64,000 nt of DNA from Tropicimonas sp047971885 (GCF_047971885.1 NZ_JBKEAE010000062.1:8940-72939), one strand, 5' to 3'; shown: positions 46,122-55,208, counted from the stretch's first letter. A program made the numbers and translations. Notes: generated by a model not told the origin, from the sequence alone.

Positions 46122-47249
46122 ATGACATACGCGACGCGCCAGCTTGTTATGAAGCAAAACGGGGTTGACATGGATACCGAACGCGTACTTTCTCCCTACT
46201 CAAATCTACCTTCAAGAGCATTTTGGAGAAGCGCGGTTTCTGAAAGATCTCCCTTAGATCCGGGAGATATCTATCACCCTCGCTTCCCTATTAGCAAAAA
46301 TATGAAAATTGCAACAGCGGGAAGCTGCTTCGCTCAGCATGTCGGCCGGGCACTAAAAGGAGCAAATTTCGAGATAATCGATACCGAAAGAATGCCAAAT
46401 TTTGTTCCCGACAAGATAGCAAACCGCTTCGGTTATCGACTTTACTCTGCAAGATACGGAAATATATATACATCAAGACAGCTGCTTCAGCTTTGGCTAG
46501 AATCCAATGGGAAACTGTCGCCATCGTTACCCGTATGGGAAAGGAATGGGCATTACTTCGATGCGCAGCGGCCAGGGGTTGAGCCGGACGGCCTTCCGTC
46601 ACGCGAGCTGGTAATGGAACACCGCAAGTGTCACTTAAAAAATGTGATAGACGCCTTCCGTCAGGCGGACCTGTTTATATTTACATTCGGATTAACAGAG
46701 TGCTGGCTACATAGAGAAACCAGAACGGTTTATCCCACCGCGCCAGGCACAATAGCCGGATGTTATGATCCAAGGATATTCGAATTTGAAAACCTTGATG
46801 TCCTTCAGGTCGTAGAGGATTTTGAGCGTTTTCGGAGCGAACTTCAGTCCGTGAACCCGGAGGTTCGGTTCCTGATTACCGTTTCCCCCGTCCCGCTCAC
46901 AGCAACTGCTTCTGATCAACATGTCGAACTCGCAACCTGTTATTCCAAGTCCGTTCTTCGCGCGGCCTGTGGAATGCTGACCAAGAGATATGACGACATT
47001 GACTATTTTCCATCTTTCGAGGTCATTACTTCTCTGAATTCTCGGGGTGTTTATTATGAAAACAACCAGCGAAGCGTATCACCGGCCGGCGTCAGCGCGG
47101 CCATGACGTTGTTTATGACTTCTCACGGGGTAATGCCCCCGGAGGGTCAGGAGCATTCCGAAAGGTGCAGTTCACGAAGAGCCACGAATGTAGGGACTGA
47201 CAGAAACCTTGTGTGCGAGGAAGCGCTTCTGGAGGCGTTTGAGAAATGA
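46122..47249 (+). CDS. GSCFA-domain protein
   Basis: A 375-residue protein with the GSCFA signature at about residue 66 (IATAGSCFAQHVGRAL), followed by TFGLTECW and VSPVPLTAT, which match the SGNH-hydrolase-like GSCFA family. Members are often encoded in polysaccharide gene clusters and may modify glycans; no activity is proven here. Codon use is plainly different from the neighbours, with many AGA, ATA, TTA and AAA codons. The ATG at 46122 abuts AAAGG with no spacing, so ATG 46170, 16 codons on behind GGGG, may be the real start. The stop overlaps the next gene as ATGA. Confidence 0.8.
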   Translation: MTYATRQLVMKQNGVDMDTERVLSPYSNLPSRAFWRSAVSERSPLDPGDIYHPRFPISKNMKIATAGSCFAQHVGRALKGANFEIIDTERMPNFVPDKIANRFGYRLYSARYGNIYTSRQLLQLWLESNGKLSPSLPVWERNGHYFDAQRPGVEPDGLPSRELVMEHRKCHLKNVIDAFRQADLFIFTFGLTECWLHRETRTVYPTAPGTIAGCYDPRIFEFENLDVLQVVEDFERFRSELQSVNPEVRFLITVSPVPLTATASDQHVELATCYSKSVLRAACGMLTKRYDDIDYFPSFEVITSLNSRGVYYENNQRSVSPAGVSAAMTLFMTSHGVMPPEGQEHSERCSSRRATNVGTDRNLVCEEALLEAFEK

Positions 47250-48046
47250 CCGAAATTCTGGTTATTGGAAATTCTCATGTTGCCTCAATGAAGACCGGGT
47301 GGGATCTCATTAAGCTCGAATATCCGAGTGTCAGGATGGAGTTTTTTGCAGCCCCGGTTCCGCATTTTGGAAAATTGCAGCTCACTAATGATGGGCACTT
47401 CGGTGTCGCTGACGACGACGCGGAAGTAGACGAAGATCTTGCAAAAGTGATGCTCCGGCTGAATAAAAGAACCCGAATTAGCCTTGAGAGTTTCAGCATG
47501 GTTTATTGGGCAGGGTATCCTTGGGGGTTGGGGCGCATTATAAGCTCATTGCATGCACTTAATCAGCCGGCAATTGATAAAATTGACGATAGACCTGCTC
47601 AAAATCGATTTTCTCTATCAGCCTTTCAGGAGATATGCAGAAGCGCCGCACTACAGAATAAACCATCCAAAATTTGGGGGGAGACTCTCAGCGGAAGGTT
47701 AACGCTAATTCCCATGGCGTTGCCGAGCGAAGCCATGATTGGCAACACTGCCCCCAAGGGAATGATGCCTTGGAAGGGCTATGCGGAACGCGGTGCGCCG
47801 ATCTCGAGGATATTCTGTTACTATGAATCCATATTTAGAGATATGACAAGTGAACACGGAATAAACCTTTCGTCTCGTCCCGATGAGGCAATTGGAGTTT
47901 CCGGTCTCACGAAGGCACTATACTCGCAAGGCTCTATTCGGTTGTGGAATGGAGAGCCTCATCAAGAGAACGACTATTCCCACATGAATGGCAAATATGG
48001 CGCTTTGGTGTTACGCGATCTCCTTGACGCATCGCGAGGGATGTGA
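47246..48046 (+). CDS. putative SGNH-fold hydrolase-like protein
   Basis: A 266-residue protein without a confidently recognised family. The N-terminus EILVIGNSHVASMKTGW resembles block I of SGNH proteins with GNSH in place of GDS, and near the C-terminus NDYSHMNGKYGALVLRDLL supplies a DxxH-like block V. These suggest an esterase-type fold, perhaps an O-acyl modification enzyme. No signal or membrane segment is seen. It is AT-rich like its partner and coupled to it by a four-base overlap, so the two GSCFA/SGNH-like proteins very likely work together. It may also be a non-catalytic glycan-binding relative. Confidence 0.55.
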   Translation: MTEILVIGNSHVASMKTGWDLIKLEYPSVRMEFFAAPVPHFGKLQLTNDGHFGVADDDAEVDEDLAKVMLRLNKRTRISLESFSMVYWAGYPWGLGRIISSLHALNQPAIDKIDDRPAQNRFSLSAFQEICRSAALQNKPSKIWGETLSGRLTLIPMALPSEAMIGNTAPKGMMPWKGYAERGAPISRIFCYYESIFRDMTSEHGINLSSRPDEAIGVSGLTKALYSQGSIRLWNGEPHQENDYSHMNGKYGALVLRDLLDASRGM

Positions 48047-48072
48047 CGCAGCCGGCGTCGTTGAGCACATCC

Positions 48073-48294
48073 TCATTCAGGCGCCGGCCGGCGGATTTCC
48101 GGCGCGGCCATAGTCACGAGGTCCGAAAGATCCGCGCCGCCGGCGGCGACGATTTCCAGCAGTTGCCGGCGCATGCGCGGCTCCCAGAAATCGTTGATAT
48201 GGGTGGCGACAGCGTGAACCGCCTCCGCTTCGGGGCGGTTGGCGAAGAAGGTGGCGATCTGGTTGGACATGTAGGTCAGCTTTTCGGGGCTCAT
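48073..48294 (-). CDS. fdsD: formate dehydrogenase delta subunit
   Basis: A 73-residue protein of the FdsD family: MSPEKLTYMSNQIATFFANRPEAEAV, then VATHINDFWEPRMRRQLLEIVAAGG, ending in a Pro-rich tail. FdsD is a small component needed for assembly or activity of the soluble NAD-dependent formate dehydrogenase. GAGG sits five bases before ATG 48294; an upstream in-frame TTG is less likely. It is the last gene of fdsGBA-fdhD-fdsD. Confidence 0.92.
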   Translation of the reverse strand: MSPEKLTYMSNQIATFFANRPEAEAVHAVATHINDFWEPRMRRQLLEIVAAGGADLSDLVTMAAPEIRRPAPE

Positions 48295-48301
48295 CGCATC
48301 C

Positions 48302-49078
48302 TCAGGTGACAAGGCGAAAGGGATGGGCCAGCACGCGGGGGCGCCCGCCCTTGAGATTGGAAACCAGCGTCAGGCCGGCGGTGCGGGCCATCTCGACGGC
48401 CAGCGCCGTCGGGGCAGAGATGGCAATGATCGCCTCGGCGCCAAGCGCGGCGGATTTCTGAACCATGTCGACCGACACGCGCGAGGTCAGCACCACGGCG
48501 GCACCGGCGCCGGATTCCCCCGCGCGCAGGGTTCCGCCGATCAGCTTGTCGAGCGCATTGTGCCGACCCACATCCTCGCGCAGGCGCACCAGCCCCGAGC
48601 CCGGCCGCCACAGACCGGCGGCATGGACCGCGCCGGTCGCATCGTGCAGCGCCTGCCCGCGTTGCAGCGCCCCTGCGGCATCCGCCAGATCGGCGCGGTT
48701 CAGACGCAGCGCGGCGGTGGGCACCTGCGCCGGCGGGCGCAGCGCCTGTTCGATGGACTCGATCCCACAGAGCCCGCAGCCCACCGGGCCGGCCGCGGCG
48801 CGGCGGCGGGCCGCAAGGCGTGCCTCCTGCGCGGCCGGCAGCCAGATGCGCAACTCTATCCCCCGGCCATGTCGGGCGATCTCGACCTCGCCGATCTGGC
48901 TGATGTCATCCACGATGCCCTCGGCAACCGAGAAACCGCAGGCAAAATCCTCCAGATCGGCGGGGGTGGCCATCATCACCGCCTGCGTCGCGCCGTTATA
49001 GACCAGCGCAACCGGAACCTCTTCGGCAAGGTCGCGGCCGATCGTCAGCCCCCCGTCGATCACAGCCTGCCGTCCCAT
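48302..49078 (-). CDS. fdhD: formate dehydrogenase accessory sulfurtransferase FdhD
   Basis: A 258-residue sulfurtransferase, called FdsC in fds operons, that delivers sulfur to the bis-MGD molybdenum cofactor before it enters FdsA. The CxxC motif is in GPVGCGLCGIESIEQ. EVPVALVYNG near residue 25 and VGRHNALDKLIG, SRVSVDMVQKSAALG and ISAPTALAVEMA in the C-terminal half are family marks. ATG 49078 has GGAG five bases upstream and lies one base past the fdsA stop; an ATG six codons upstream overlapping fdsA is the alternative. Confidence 0.94.
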   Translation of the reverse strand: MGRQAVIDGGLTIGRDLAEEVPVALVYNGATQAVMMATPADLEDFACGFSVAEGIVDDISQIGEVEIARHGRGIELRIWLPAAQEARLAARRRAAAGPVGCGLCGIESIEQALRPPAQVPTAALRLNRADLADAAGALQRGQALHDATGAVHAAGLWRPGSGLVRLREDVGRHNALDKLIGGTLRAGESGAGAAVVLTSRVSVDMVQKSAALGAEAIIAISAPTALAVEMARTAGLTLVSNLKGGRPRVLAHPFRLVT

Positions 49079-49079
49079 G

Positions 49080-51962
49080 TCACTCCGCAGCCACAACCCG
49101 GCGGGATTTCGCGACCTGGGCCGTATAGTCGCGCTGCCACTCCGACGGCCCGTTCGAAAGCCCGACCTGCACCGCCGTCACCTTGTATTCCGGACAATTG
49201 GTTGCCCAGTCCGAATATTCGGTGGTGATGACGTTGGCCTGCGTATCGGGGTGGTGGAAGGTGGTATAGACCACCCCCGGTGCCACGCGTTCGGTGATCC
49301 GGGCGCGCAGCGTCGTTTCGCCGGCGCGGCTGGAAAGGCGCACCCAGGCGCCATCGGCAACGCCGCGCTGCTCGGCATCGTGGGGATGGATCTCCAGCAT
49401 GTCCTCCTCGTGCCAGACCACGTTTTCGGTGCGCCGCGTCTGAGCGCCGACATTGTACTGGCTGAGAATGCGCCCCGTGGTCAGCAAAAGCGGGAACCGC
49501 GGCCCGGTACGCTCGTCGGTGGCCACGTATTCGGTCAGCACGAACAGCCCCTTGCCGCGCACGAAACCGTCCACATGCATGATGGGCGAGCCGTCTGGCG
49601 CCGCATCGTTGCAGGGCCACTGGACCGAACCGCGCCGCTCCAGCATCGCGTAGGACACATTGGCGAAGCCCGGTGTCGTCAGGGCGATTTCGTCCATCAC
49701 CTGCCCGGGGTGGGTATAGGACCATTCCGCACCCATCGCCTGCGCCAGACGCTGCGTGACCTCCCAGTCGGCCAGTCCGTTCTTCGGCGCCATCACCCGG
49801 CGTACACGGTTGATGCGCCGCTCGGCATTGGTGAAGGTTCCGTCCTTTTCGAGAAAGGTCGAACCGGGCAGGAATACATGGGCGAACGCCGCCGTCTCGT
49901 TTAGGAAAAGATCGTGAACGATAACGCATTCCATCGCCGCCAGCCCCGCCGCGACATGCCTGGTATTGGGGTCGGATTGCAGGATATCCTCGCCCTGCAC
50001 GTAAAGCCCCCGGAATGAACCGTCGAGCGCGGCGTCGAGCATGTTGGGGATGCGCAGGCCCGGCTCGTCCTGAATCTCCGTATCCCATACCTTTTCGAAG
50101 ATCGCGCGCGTCGCCGCGTCGTGAACGTGGCGGTAGCCGGGCAGTTCGTGCGGGAAGCTGCCCATGTCGCACGAGCCCTGAACGTTGTTCTGTCCGCGCA
50201 GCGGGTTCACCCCCACGCCAGCGCGGCCGATATTTCCCGTCGCCATGGCGAGGTTGGCGATCGCCATCACGGTGGTCGAACCCTGGCTGTGCTCGGTCAC
50301 CCCCAGCCCGTAGTAGATCGCACCGTTGCCGCCGGTGGCGAATGTCCGGGCGGCGCCGCGCATCACCTCTGCCGGTACGCCGGTAAGCTGAGCGACCGCC
50401 TCGGGGCTGTGCCGGTCCTGCGCGACAAATTCCGCCCATTCGGCAAAGGCGTCCAGATCGCAACGCGCGCGCACGAAAGCGTCGTCAACCAGAGCCTCGG
50501 TCACGATCACATGGGCAAGCGCGGTCAGGACGGCAACGTTGGTCCCCGGTTTCAGCGCCAGGTGATGGGCGGCCTCGATATGGGGCGAGCGCACCAGATC
50601 GATCTTGCGCGGGTCGATGACGATCAGCTTCGCCCCCTGCCGCAGCCGCTTCTTGAGCCGCGAGCCAAAGACCGGATGGGCGTCGGTCGGGTTGGCCCCC
50701 ATGACGATGACCACATCCGATTGTTCGACCGAATCGAAGTTCTGCGTTCCGGCAGAAGTGCCGAAGGCGGTCTTGAGCCCGTAGCCGGTGGGCGAATGGC
50801 AGACGCGGGCGCAGGTATCGACGTTGTTGTTGCCGAAAACCTGGCGAATCAGCTTCTGGACGAGATAGGTCTCCTCGTTGGTGCAACGCGACGAGGTGAT
50901 GCCGCCGATGGCCCCCACGCCATGCGCGGACTGGATCGCCCGCAGCCTGCCGGCCGCGAAGCCCAGCGCCTCGTCCCACGTAACCTCGCGCCACGGATCC
51001 TCGATGCTGTCGCGGATCATCGGGTTGAGGATGCGATCGCGGTGGTTGGCATAGCCCCAGGCGAAACGGCCCTTGACGCAGGAATGGCCACGGTTCGCCT
51101 CGCCGTTCCTGAACGGCACCATGCGGACCAGTTCGTCGCCCTGCAATTCCGCCTTGAAGGTGCAGCCCACCCCGCAATAGCCGCAGGTCGTCACCACCGA
51201 ACGGGTTGGTGTGCCAAGCTCATGAACCGATTTTTCGCGCAGGGTGGCGGTCGGGCAGGCCTGCACGCAGGCGCCGCAACTCACGCAATCCGACGACAGG
51301 AAGTCATCGACGGGCGTACCCGCCGCGACGCGGCTGTCGAAGCCGCGCCCCTCGATGGTAAGCGCGAAAGTCCCCTGAATATCGTCACAGGCGCGTACGC
51401 AGCGCGAGCAGACGATGCACTTGGCCGGATCGTAGGTGAAATAGGGGTTCGAGACATCGGCGGGCAGGTATCGCGCATTCGCCTCGCCGTTCTGACGCGG
51501 CCGGAAGTGGTTTTCGCCCTCGAAACCGTAGCGCACGTCGCGCAGGCCGACGGCGCCGGCCATATCCTGAAGCTCGCAGTCGCCGTTGGCAGCGCAGGTC
51601 AGACAGTCGAGCGGATGATCGGAGATATAGAGCTCCATCACCCCCTTGCGCAGCTTCCGCAGCCGTTCGGTCTGCGTATGAACCACCATGTGCTGTGCAA
51701 CCGGCGTGGTGCAGGAAGCGGGTGTTCCCTTGCGCCCCTCGATCTCGACCAGGCAAAGCCGGCACGAACCGAAGGCGTCCAGACTGTCGGTGGCGCAAAG
51801 CCGGGGGATATCGAGCCCCGCCTCGGCCGCCGCACGCATCACCGAGGTTCCGGCCGGCACCGTCACCTCGAAGCCGTCGATGGTCAGCGTGACCGGCCTG
51901 CCCTGTTTCGCCGGCGTTCCCAGATCGCGGTCGTCGGTCCAGGGGATGATCAGATCCTTCAT
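49080..51962 (-). CDS. fdsA: NAD-dependent formate dehydrogenase alpha subunit (molybdoenzyme)
   Basis: A 960-residue catalytic subunit oxidising formate to CO2. The N-terminal 2Fe-2S region has CATDSLDAFGSCRLCLVE; HPLDCLTCAANGDCELQ binds a 4Fe-4S cluster; the ferredoxin-like pair is CIVCSRCVRACD and CVSCGACVQACP. The molybdopterin part begins with CGYCGVGC, and the Mo-ligand Cys is in DTCARVCHSPTGYG with the adjacent His. The C-terminal bis-MGD region has LTTGRILSQYNVGAQTRRT. It sits with FdsB and FdsG as a cytoplasmic diaphorase-type enzyme. The start overlaps the fdsB stop as ATGA. Confidence 0.96.
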   Translation of the reverse strand: MKDLIIPWTDDRDLGTPAKQGRPVTLTIDGFEVTVPAGTSVMRAAAEAGLDIPRLCATDSLDAFGSCRLCLVEIEGRKGTPASCTTPVAQHMVVHTQTERLRKLRKGVMELYISDHPLDCLTCAANGDCELQDMAGAVGLRDVRYGFEGENHFRPRQNGEANARYLPADVSNPYFTYDPAKCIVCSRCVRACDDIQGTFALTIEGRGFDSRVAAGTPVDDFLSSDCVSCGACVQACPTATLREKSVHELGTPTRSVVTTCGYCGVGCTFKAELQGDELVRMVPFRNGEANRGHSCVKGRFAWGYANHRDRILNPMIRDSIEDPWREVTWDEALGFAAGRLRAIQSAHGVGAIGGITSSRCTNEETYLVQKLIRQVFGNNNVDTCARVCHSPTGYGLKTAFGTSAGTQNFDSVEQSDVVIVMGANPTDAHPVFGSRLKKRLRQGAKLIVIDPRKIDLVRSPHIEAAHHLALKPGTNVAVLTALAHVIVTEALVDDAFVRARCDLDAFAEWAEFVAQDRHSPEAVAQLTGVPAEVMRGAARTFATGGNGAIYYGLGVTEHSQGSTTVMAIANLAMATGNIGRAGVGVNPLRGQNNVQGSCDMGSFPHELPGYRHVHDAATRAIFEKVWDTEIQDEPGLRIPNMLDAALDGSFRGLYVQGEDILQSDPNTRHVAAGLAAMECVIVHDLFLNETAAFAHVFLPGSTFLEKDGTFTNAERRINRVRRVMAPKNGLADWEVTQRLAQAMGAEWSYTHPGQVMDEIALTTPGFANVSYAMLERRGSVQWPCNDAAPDGSPIMHVDGFVRGKGLFVLTEYVATDERTGPRFPLLLTTGRILSQYNVGAQTRRTENVVWHEEDMLEIHPHDAEQRGVADGAWVRLSSRAGETTLRARITERVAPGVVYTTFHHPDTQANVITTEYSDWATNCPEYKVTAVQVGLSNGPSEWQRDYTAQVAKSRRVVAAE

Positions 51963-53491
51963 TCTGCCGCCTCCTTGCGGATCGCGAAATCGTCCGGATA
52001 GTGGTTGAACGCCGACAGGACCGGGAATGGCGTGAAGCCGCCGAGCGCACAAAGCGAACCGTCCCGCATCGTCTGACAAAGATCGGTCAGGATTTCCACG
52101 GCTTCGCCGTCGCCCTGCCCGATCCGGTCGATGGTTTCGACGCCGCGAACAGACCCGATCCGGCACGGGGTACACTTGCCGCAGCTTTCGATGGCGCAGA
52201 ATTCCATCGCGAAGCGCGCCATTTGCAGCATGTCGACCGTATCGTCGAACACGACCACGCCGGCATGGCCGATCAGCCCGCCCTGCCCGTCGAATTCCTC
52301 GTAGCCGAAGGGCGTGTCAAACAGCGCCGGCGGGAAATAGGCGCCAAGCGGCCCGCCCACCTGCACCGCCTTGACCGGACGCCCCGAGGCGGTGCCGCCG
52401 CCTATCTTCCCGACCAGATCGCCGAGCGTCATGCCGAAGGCGGTTTCGAACAGGCCGCCATGTTTCACGTTGCCGGCGATCTGGATCGGGATTGTACCAC
52501 GGGAGCGGCCAAGACCGAACTCCGAATAATGCCGGTGCCCCTTTTCGAAGATCACCGGAATCGTGGCAAGCGAGATCACGTTGTTGACCACGGTCGGGCT
52601 GTCCATGAATCCGTGCAGCGCCGGCAGCGGCGGCTTGGCGCGCACGACGGCGCGTTTGCCCTCCATCGAGTTCAGCAACGAGGTCTCCTCGCCGCAGATA
52701 TAGGCGCCGGCCCCGACACGTACCTCGATGTCGAACGCCTTGTCCGAACCCAGCACCGACACGCCCAGCATTCCGGCCGCGCGCGCGATACCGATCGCTT
52801 CGGTCATGGTTGCGACAGCCTGCGGATATTCGGAGCGGATATAGACATATCCCTTCTCCGCCCCGGTTCCGAGGCCGGCGACGGTCATGCCCTCGATCAG
52901 GCTGAACGGATCGCCCTCCATGATCATCCGGTCGGCGAAGGTGCCGCTGTCGCCCTCGTCGGCGTTGCAGACGATGTATTTGCGTGCCGCACGGGCGAGC
53001 CGTACCGTGTCCCATTTCACGCCGGTCGGAAAACCCGCGCCGCCGCGCCCGCGCAGGCCTGAAAGCTTGACCTCGTCGACGATATCCACCGGCTTCATCG
53101 CCAGTGCGCGGCGCAGGCCGGTCATTCCGCCATGCGCCTCGTAATCGGCCGGCGACAACGGGTCGATCACGCCGCATCGGGCAAAGGTCAGGCGGGTCTG
53201 ATCGCGCAGGAACGGTATCTGTTCGACCGGCCCCACGGCAAGCGGATGGTCGCCGAAGCCGCAGTCGAACAGCGCCGACACATCCTGCGGACCGACATTG
53301 CGAAACCCGCTGCGTACCCCGTCGCGTTCGATCTCGACCAGCGGCTCCAGCCAGAACATGCCGCGCGTGCCGGTGCGGACGATCTCGACCGGCTCACCCC
53401 GGCGCTCCGCCTCGGCGGCAATGGCGCGCACTGTCGCTTCGGCCCCCACGGCAAGAGCCGCGGCATCGCGCGGAACGTATATCCGCTTCAT
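51959..53491 (-). CDS. fdsB: formate dehydrogenase beta subunit (NAD/FMN, NuoF-like)
   Basis: A 510-residue diaphorase subunit that passes electrons from FdsA to NAD. FMN and NAD sites are LRGRGGAGFPTGVKW, CNADEGDSGTFADR and GAGAYICGEETSLLNSMEGKR. The 4Fe-4S motif is ESCGKCTPCRIG with the fourth Cys in GSLCALGG. The first 70 residues form an extra thioredoxin-like region without cysteines. The ATG at 53491 overlaps the fdsG stop. Confidence 0.96.
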   Translation of the reverse strand: MKRIYVPRDAAALAVGAEATVRAIAAEAERRGEPVEIVRTGTRGMFWLEPLVEIERDGVRSGFRNVGPQDVSALFDCGFGDHPLAVGPVEQIPFLRDQTRLTFARCGVIDPLSPADYEAHGGMTGLRRALAMKPVDIVDEVKLSGLRGRGGAGFPTGVKWDTVRLARAARKYIVCNADEGDSGTFADRMIMEGDPFSLIEGMTVAGLGTGAEKGYVYIRSEYPQAVATMTEAIGIARAAGMLGVSVLGSDKAFDIEVRVGAGAYICGEETSLLNSMEGKRAVVRAKPPLPALHGFMDSPTVVNNVISLATIPVIFEKGHRHYSEFGLGRSRGTIPIQIAGNVKHGGLFETAFGMTLGDLVGKIGGGTASGRPVKAVQVGGPLGAYFPPALFDTPFGYEEFDGQGGLIGHAGVVVFDDTVDMLQMARFAMEFCAIESCGKCTPCRIGSVRGVETIDRIGQGDGEAVEILTDLCQTMRDGSLCALGGFTPFPVLSAFNHYPDDFAIRKEAAE

Positions 53492-53967
53492 TCGTTCCCC
53501 TCCGCGATGGCACGGCTCAGAAGGTCGGCATCGACACGGCCCAGAACGGCACCGTCCAGCATCGCCGCCGGCGCACAGGCGCAAAGCCCGAGACAGAACA
53601 CCGGTTCGAGCGTAACGGCCCCGTCCCCGGCCGTCTCGCCCCAGCCGATACCGAGCCGCCGCTGCATCTCATCTGCCAGCGCGTCAGCCCCCATCGCCTT
53701 GCAGGCTTCGGCACGGCACAGCCTGACCACCCTGCGCCCGGCAGGGCGGGTGCGAAACTCGTGGTAAAAGGACATGACACCGTGGATTTCGGCGGCGGTG
53801 CGGTTCAGCACCTCGGCGATCGCCGGCAGCGCCTCGTGCGGAACATGGCCGAAGCGCTCCTGCACCTCGTGCAGGATCGGCAGCAGCGGACCCTCCAGCG
53901 GCCCGAGCCGGATCGCGATATCGCGAACCTGATCGACTATTTCCCCCTCGCACGTGTCCGGCGCCAT
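53488..53967 (-). CDS. fdsG: formate dehydrogenase gamma subunit (NuoE-like)
   Basis: A 159-residue 2Fe-2S subunit like NuoE. HEVQERFGHVPHEALPAIAEVLN and IHGVMSFYHEFRT form the helical N-terminus; cysteines in LCRAEACKAMG and VFCLGLCACAPAAM bind the cluster. It starts at ATG 53967 behind GGGAGGA. It heads fdsGBA-fdhD-fdsD, 84 bases after a LysR-family gene whose likely operators occupy the gap. Confidence 0.95.
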   Translation of the reverse strand: MAPDTCEGEIVDQVRDIAIRLGPLEGPLLPILHEVQERFGHVPHEALPAIAEVLNRTAAEIHGVMSFYHEFRTRPAGRRVVRLCRAEACKAMGADALADEMQRRLGIGWGETAGDGAVTLEPVFCLGLCACAPAAMLDGAVLGRVDADLLSRAIAEGNE

Positions 53968-54022
53968 CGTGTCCTCCCGTAACCTGTCACCAACAGACCT
54001 GCGGAAATCGCGAGGCAAGATC

Positions 54023-54062
54023 AATATCGATATTTCGTTGTTCGATAGAAATTATCTATCGA
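54023..54062. promoter_or_regulatory. candidate LysR-type operators upstream of fdsG
   Basis: Two perfect palindromes lie between the LysR gene and fdsG: TCGATAGA-N5-TCTATCGA (54042-54062), which spans the LysR-gene stop, and AATATCGATATT (54023-54034). They share the half-site TATCGA and their centres are about 24 bp apart, as expected for the recognition and activation sites of a LysR regulator. The larger fits the T-N11-A pattern and lies some 85 bases before the fdsG ATG. Confidence 0.6.
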
Positions 54063-54945
54063 TCTGGCGGCCCATCGCCTCGGCGGCCGCGATGAACGCG
54101 CCCAGCACGGGTGTGTGTGGCTCGCGCGGCTCCGCGATCAGCCCTACCGGGTGCCCGTCGCCGGGGCTGTCGATGGGTATTGCCGCAAAGCGGCGCTCAT
54201 CGTCGAAAAGCACGGCCGTGGCGCGCGGCAGGACTGTCTCCCACCCGCCGGCGCGCACGTGCGCCACAAGCGCGATCCCCGAATTCGAGGCGAGGCGAGG
54301 CGAGGCGCGCGCACCGGCCTCGGCAAGATGACCGTTGATGATACGCCGGTTCTGCATGTCTTCGGTCAGCAGGCAGAGCGGCCGGGTGGCGACCTCGGCC
54401 CAGGTCACGACCGGGCGATCTGCCAGATGCGAACCGGCAGGAACGATCAGGAAGTAACGCTCACGATAAAGTGCAACCGACATCAGGCGACCGGGCGGCT
54501 CACCGTGGAGATAGGTGATGCCTGCGTCCGCCTCCAGCCCCTCGACCATGGCGCGCACCGCCGTCGAGGTGCGCGAATGCACGGTAACCGCAAGGTTGGG
54601 ATGACTGGCCAGCAACGGACGGGTCAATGCCTCGACCATGGCAAGCGCGGTCGGGATCACGGCAAGCCTGAGATTGCCCGAAAGCCCCGCGTGCGCCATG
54701 CGCAGTTCGGCCCGCATCGTGCGTGCGTCACCGGCGATACGATGCGCCCATTCCAGCGCCCGCACCCCTTCCGGCGTCAGCCCCTGATAGCGTGACCCCC
54801 GGCGCACCAGCTGAACGCCCAGTTGATCCTCAAGCTGCTTGATCGCCGCCGAAAGCGTCGGTTGCGTGACCCCGCAGGCGAGCGCGGCACGCCCGAAATG
54901 CTGCTCGTTGGCGAGCGCGATGAACATCTCAAGCTTGTCTATCAT
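54052..54945 (-). CDS. LysR-family regulator, probable activator of the fds operon
   Basis: A 297-residue LysR-type regulator. The N-terminal helix-turn-helix is MFIALANEQHFGRAALACGVTQPTLSAAIKQLEDQLGV. The effector-binding domain begins LSGNLRLAVIPTALA and has ADAGITYLHGEP. It is encoded immediately upstream of fdsG on the same strand, so autoregulation and fds control from the intergenic palindromes are likely; FdsR proteins hold this position in other bacteria. The co-inducer is presumably formate. It contains four CGAGG units in a row in its coding sequence (54286-54305). Confidence 0.9.
   Translation of the reverse strand: MIDKLEMFIALANEQHFGRAALACGVTQPTLSAAIKQLEDQLGVQLVRRGSRYQGLTPEGVRALEWAHRIAGDARTMRAELRMAHAGLSGNLRLAVIPTALAMVEALTRPLLASHPNLAVTVHSRTSTAVRAMVEGLEADAGITYLHGEPPGRLMSVALYRERYFLIVPAGSHLADRPVVTWAEVATRPLCLLTEDMQNRRIINGHLAEAGARASPRLASNSGIALVAHVRAGGWETVLPRATAVLFDDERRFAAIPIDSPGDGHPVGLIAEPREPHTPVLGAFIAAAEAMGRQIDR
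54286..54305 (+). repeat. (CGAGG)x4 pentanucleotide tandem repeat inside the LysR-family gene
   Basis: Four exact CGAGG units, followed by CG, lie within the coding region, in the segment that encodes ARASPRLAS of the effector domain. Gain or loss of one 5-base unit would shift the reading frame. Confidence 0.75.
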
Positions 54946-55194
54946 CCAGTCACATTAAAGCAATTGTCCGCCCGCCACAGCCCGCTTCCCGCACTTCTTC
55001 CGGCCCCTGCGACAGCGCCCAACGCAGGCCGGGAACGCCACATCATCACAATCCGGCATGATGCGCGCGCCGTTCCGGCAAATGCCGAATACTGCGGCAC
55101 TATTGGCCACTTGCTACAAATTGGCGCATCGCCGATACATTTGAACTAGGATGCGAACGACAAGTATGATCTGATTCCCCATGTTAGCAGCATG

Positions 55195-55208
55195 TTGACC
55201 TGCATCAG
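55195..55208. promoter_or_regulatory. FNR/NNR-like box or autoregulatory operator before the NsrR-like gene
   Basis: TTGACCTGCATCAG matches the FNR consensus TTGAT-N4-ATCAA at eight of ten specified positions. It overlaps a perfect palindrome ACCTG-CAT-CAGGT (55198-55210). It ends only 18 bases before the first ATG, so it is better placed for repression or autoregulation than for activation. Confidence 0.4.

Noticed and set aside
53954..54795. Open frames on the plus strand across fdsG and the LysR gene
   Set aside because: They are Arg/Ala-rich antisense frames to two well-supported genes.
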